Part shown: one piece after another, positions 62,478 to 64,000 of the stretch
Layout: each line of letters starts with the position of its first letter
Position numbering within the stretch: position 1 is the first letter of the stretch
NCBI RefSeq assembly: GCF_044389085.1
Contig: NZ_JBIRXP010000001.1
Span: 992,001-1,056,000, forward strand
Length of the DNA stretch: 64,000 nt
Source of the DNA: Isoptericola sp044389085
GTDB lineage: Bacteria > Actinomycetota > Actinomycetes > Actinomycetales > Cellulomonadaceae
Reading direction: 5' to 3'
Program-made: the position numbers and the translations under genes
Notes under the pieces: generated by a model
What the model was told of the DNA's origin: nothing
What the model saw: only the letters and a program-made list of their open reading frames with translations
Database searches by the model: none

Positions 62478-63771
62478 CGAGGACGCCGCGGTAGACGTCG
62501 AGGGTGCGGTCGGCGACGGCCTCCCACGAGAACAGCTGCTCGGCCCGGCGCCGGCCCGCCTCCCCCATCTGCGCCGCCCGCGCCGGGTCGGCCAGCACCT
62601 GCCCCAGCGCGCCCGCCAGGTCCGCGACGAACCGCTCCGGGTCCAGGGGCGTCCCGGTGCCGTCGTCGGCCTGCTCGATCGGCACGAGCGCGCCCGTGAC
62701 CCCGTCGTCGACGACCTCGGGGATGCCGCCGGTCGCCGTGCCGACCACCGGCAGGCCGACGGCCATCGCCTCGAGGTTGACGATGCCGAGCGGCTCGTAC
62801 ACCGACGGGCACACGAAGACGGTGCTCGCCGCGAGCACGGCGACCAGGTCCGGGCGGGGCAGCATCTGCTCGATCCACACCACCCCGGCCTCCGCGCCGG
62901 CGCCGCCGGGCCCGGCGGCGCCGACGGTGCCCGAGCCGCCCCGCGCGCGGCGCAGGTCGGCCACGAGCGCGCGCACCTCGGCCATGAGCTCCTCGGTGTC
63001 GGGCGCGCCCGCGCACAGCACGACCTGGACCTCGCGCGGCAGGCGGGCCGCCGCGCGCAGCAGGTATGGCAGGCCCTTCTGCCGCGTGATGCGGCCGACG
63101 AACACCACCGCGGGGCGCTCGGGGTCGATGCCGAGGTCGCGGACCACCCGCTCGGCCGCCGGGTCGCCGTCCGCCGGGCGCCGCCAGCCGGCGAGGTCGA
63201 TGCCGTTGTGCACGACGTGCACCCGGTCGGGGTCGAGCTCCGGGTAGACCCGCAGGATGTCGGCCCGCATCCCGGCCGACACCGCGATCACGCCGGCGGC
63301 GCCCAGGTAGGCCGTGCGCTCCGCCCACGACGACAGCGCGTACCCACCGCCGAGCTGCTCCGCCTTCCAGGGGCGCAACGGCTCGAGCGAGTGCGCCGTG
63401 ACCACGTGCGGCACACCGTGCAGCAGGCCACCGACGTGCCCGGCGAGGTTGGCGTACCAGGTGTGCGAGTGCAGCACGTCGGCCCCCGCGACGTCCTGCG
63501 CCATCGCCAGGTCGACGCCGAAGGTGCCGAGGGCGGCGTTCGCGGAGGCGAGCTCGGCCGGCACGCCGTACCCCGTCACGCCGGGCTCGGCGTCCGCACC
63601 GGTGCGCGGCCCGTCGAAGCACCGCACCCGCACGTCGACGTCCCGGCGCAGGACGGCGGACAGCTCGGCCACGTGCACGCCGGCGCCCCCGTAGACGTGC
63701 GGTGGGTACTCGCGGGTCAGCAGGTCGACCCGGAACGGGCTGCTGGCAGGGCTGCTGGTGGGCGTGCTCAC
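62470..63771 (-). CDS. glgA: Glycogen synthase, GT4 family (GlgA/GlgM type)
   Basis: 433-residue glycosyltransferase. EYPPHVYGGAGVHVAELSAVLRR near residue 20 is the acceptor-side start of the actinobacterial GT4 glycogen synthase; HNGIDLAGW near 188, VFVGRITRQKGLPYLLRAA near 222 and PSVYEPLGIVNLEAMAVGLPVVGT near 325 (the E-x7-E nucleotide-sugar motif) are all intact. In mycobacteria this enzyme makes maltose-1-phosphate from ADP-glucose and glucose-1-phosphate for the GlgE route. GTG start with TAGGTT exactly 6 bases upstream. Divergent from glgC, which makes its ADP-glucose. Confidence 0.93.
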   Translation of the reverse strand: MSTPTSSPASSPFRVDLLTREYPPHVYGGAGVHVAELSAVLRRDVDVRVRCFDGPRTGADAEPGVTGYGVPAELASANAALGTFGVDLAMAQDVAGADVLHSHTWYANLAGHVGGLLHGVPHVVTAHSLEPLRPWKAEQLGGGYALSSWAERTAYLGAAGVIAVSAGMRADILRVYPELDPDRVHVVHNGIDLAGWRRPADGDPAAERVVRDLGIDPERPAVVFVGRITRQKGLPYLLRAAARLPREVQVVLCAGAPDTEELMAEVRALVADLRRARGGSGTVGAAGPGGAGAEAGVVWIEQMLPRPDLVAVLAASTVFVCPSVYEPLGIVNLEAMAVGLPVVGTATGGIPEVVDDGVTGALVPIEQADDGTGTPLDPERFVADLAGALGQVLADPARAAQMGEAGRRRAEQLFSWEAVADRTLDVYRGVLAG

Positions 63772-63813
63772 GCGGCCAACCTAGCGGGGTCGGCGGGTCG
63801 CGGGCGCGGCGGC

Positions 63814-63835
63814 CCACGACCCCCTAGGGTCGTGG
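63814..63835. promoter_or_regulatory. Palindrome in the glgA-glgC divergent promoter
   Basis: CCACGACCC-CCTA-GGGTCGTGG, a perfect 9-bp inverted repeat. The glgC -10-like TAGGGT lies inside it, 6 bases before the ATG, so a protein bound here would block glgC initiation. Regulator unknown. Confidence 0.5.
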
Positions 63836-63836
63836 C

Positions 63837-64000
63837 ATGGCGTCGACCCAGCCCCGCGTGCTCGCGATCGTCCTCGCCGGCGGCGAGGGCAAGCGCCTCA
63901 TGCCGCTCACCGCGCACCGCGCCAAGCCGGCGGTCCCCTTCGGGGGCATCTACCGGCTCGTGGACTTCGCGCTGTCCAACATCATCAACTCGCACTACCT
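63837..64000 (+). CDS. glgC: Glucose-1-phosphate adenylyltransferase, N-terminal fragment
   Basis: The first 54 codons before the window ends. VLAIVLAGGEGKRLMPLTAHRAKPAVPFGG is the signature nucleotide-binding loop of ADP-glucose pyrophosphorylase, followed by IYRLVDFALSNIINSHY. It supplies ADP-glucose for the divergent glycogen synthase. ATG at 63837 with TAGGGT exactly 6 bases upstream and no Shine-Dalgarno, so it looks leaderless. Confidence 0.95.
   Translation, partial: MASTQPRVLAIVLAGGEGKRLMPLTAHRAKPAVPFGGIYRLVDFALSNIINSHY

Overview
The window is chromosomal DNA of a very GC-rich actinobacterium, most likely order Micrococcales near Cellulomonadaceae/Promicromonosporaceae. This rests on gene content and control signals: an imuA'-imuB-dnaE2 mutasome behind an actinobacterial LexA box, DtxR/IdeR-type iron boxes, a GT4-type glycogen synthase divergent from glgC, a LAxTG sorting signal, and many genes that look leaderless. 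I see no insertion sequence, prophage, CRISPR array or rRNA. The genus is not proven.

Layout. 0-9.6 kb: housekeeping and small regulatory genes. These are the N-terminus of an ABC-F ATPase with a structured leader, two GNAT acetyltransferases, an AI-2E-family membrane protein, a CYTH protein, tRNA-Leu(GAG), a DUF457-type membrane protein, a metallo-beta-lactamase-fold hydrolase, a RIO kinase, a lipoprotein and an SRPBCC/ArsR pair with its own operator. 9.6-16.1 kb: the SOS mutasome imuA'-imuB-dnaE2. 16.2-35.9 kb: a large acyl-CoA catabolic island with an alcohol dehydrogenase, FabG-like reductase, MaoC hydratase, thiolase, two acyl-CoA dehydrogenases, thioesterase, ACAD10/11-like phosphotransferase, acyl-CoA ligase, complete Liv-type ABC importer, two more SDRs, a quinone reductase-like MDR and two TetR regulators. 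Two kinds of palindromic operator recur in its promoters and suggest one coordinated regulon; the substrate is not evident.

35.9-45.5 kb: PEBP and YbaK proteins, a minimal prepilin peptidase, then an iron-uptake block (siderophore-interacting protein; FecE-like ATPase, binding lipoprotein and fused FecCD permease, with a universal stress protein behind them) controlled by two iron boxes, followed by a SpoU/TrmH methyltransferase and a GNAT protein. 45.6-50.2 kb: a TetR-controlled heterodimeric ABC exporter with one degenerate ATP site. 50.2-58.6 kb: one gene for a cell-wall-anchored surface protein of about 2810 residues with 21 tandem prealbumin/Cna-B-like modules. 58.8-64 kb: SPFH/NfeD pair, a lone ABC ATPase, an unknown protein, and the divergent glgA/glgC pair, with glgC cut by the window end.

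Most genes are tightly packed, with ATGA or TGATG overlaps inside operons and strong hairpin terminators between convergent units. Several intergenic gaps hold unusually long perfect hairpins; two of these, 29 kb apart, share a 25-base identical segment. The best candidates for new biology are the two-operator acyl-CoA regulon, the modular surface protein with its repeated Lys-Glu-Asn plus two-Cys pattern, and the dispersed hairpin family.
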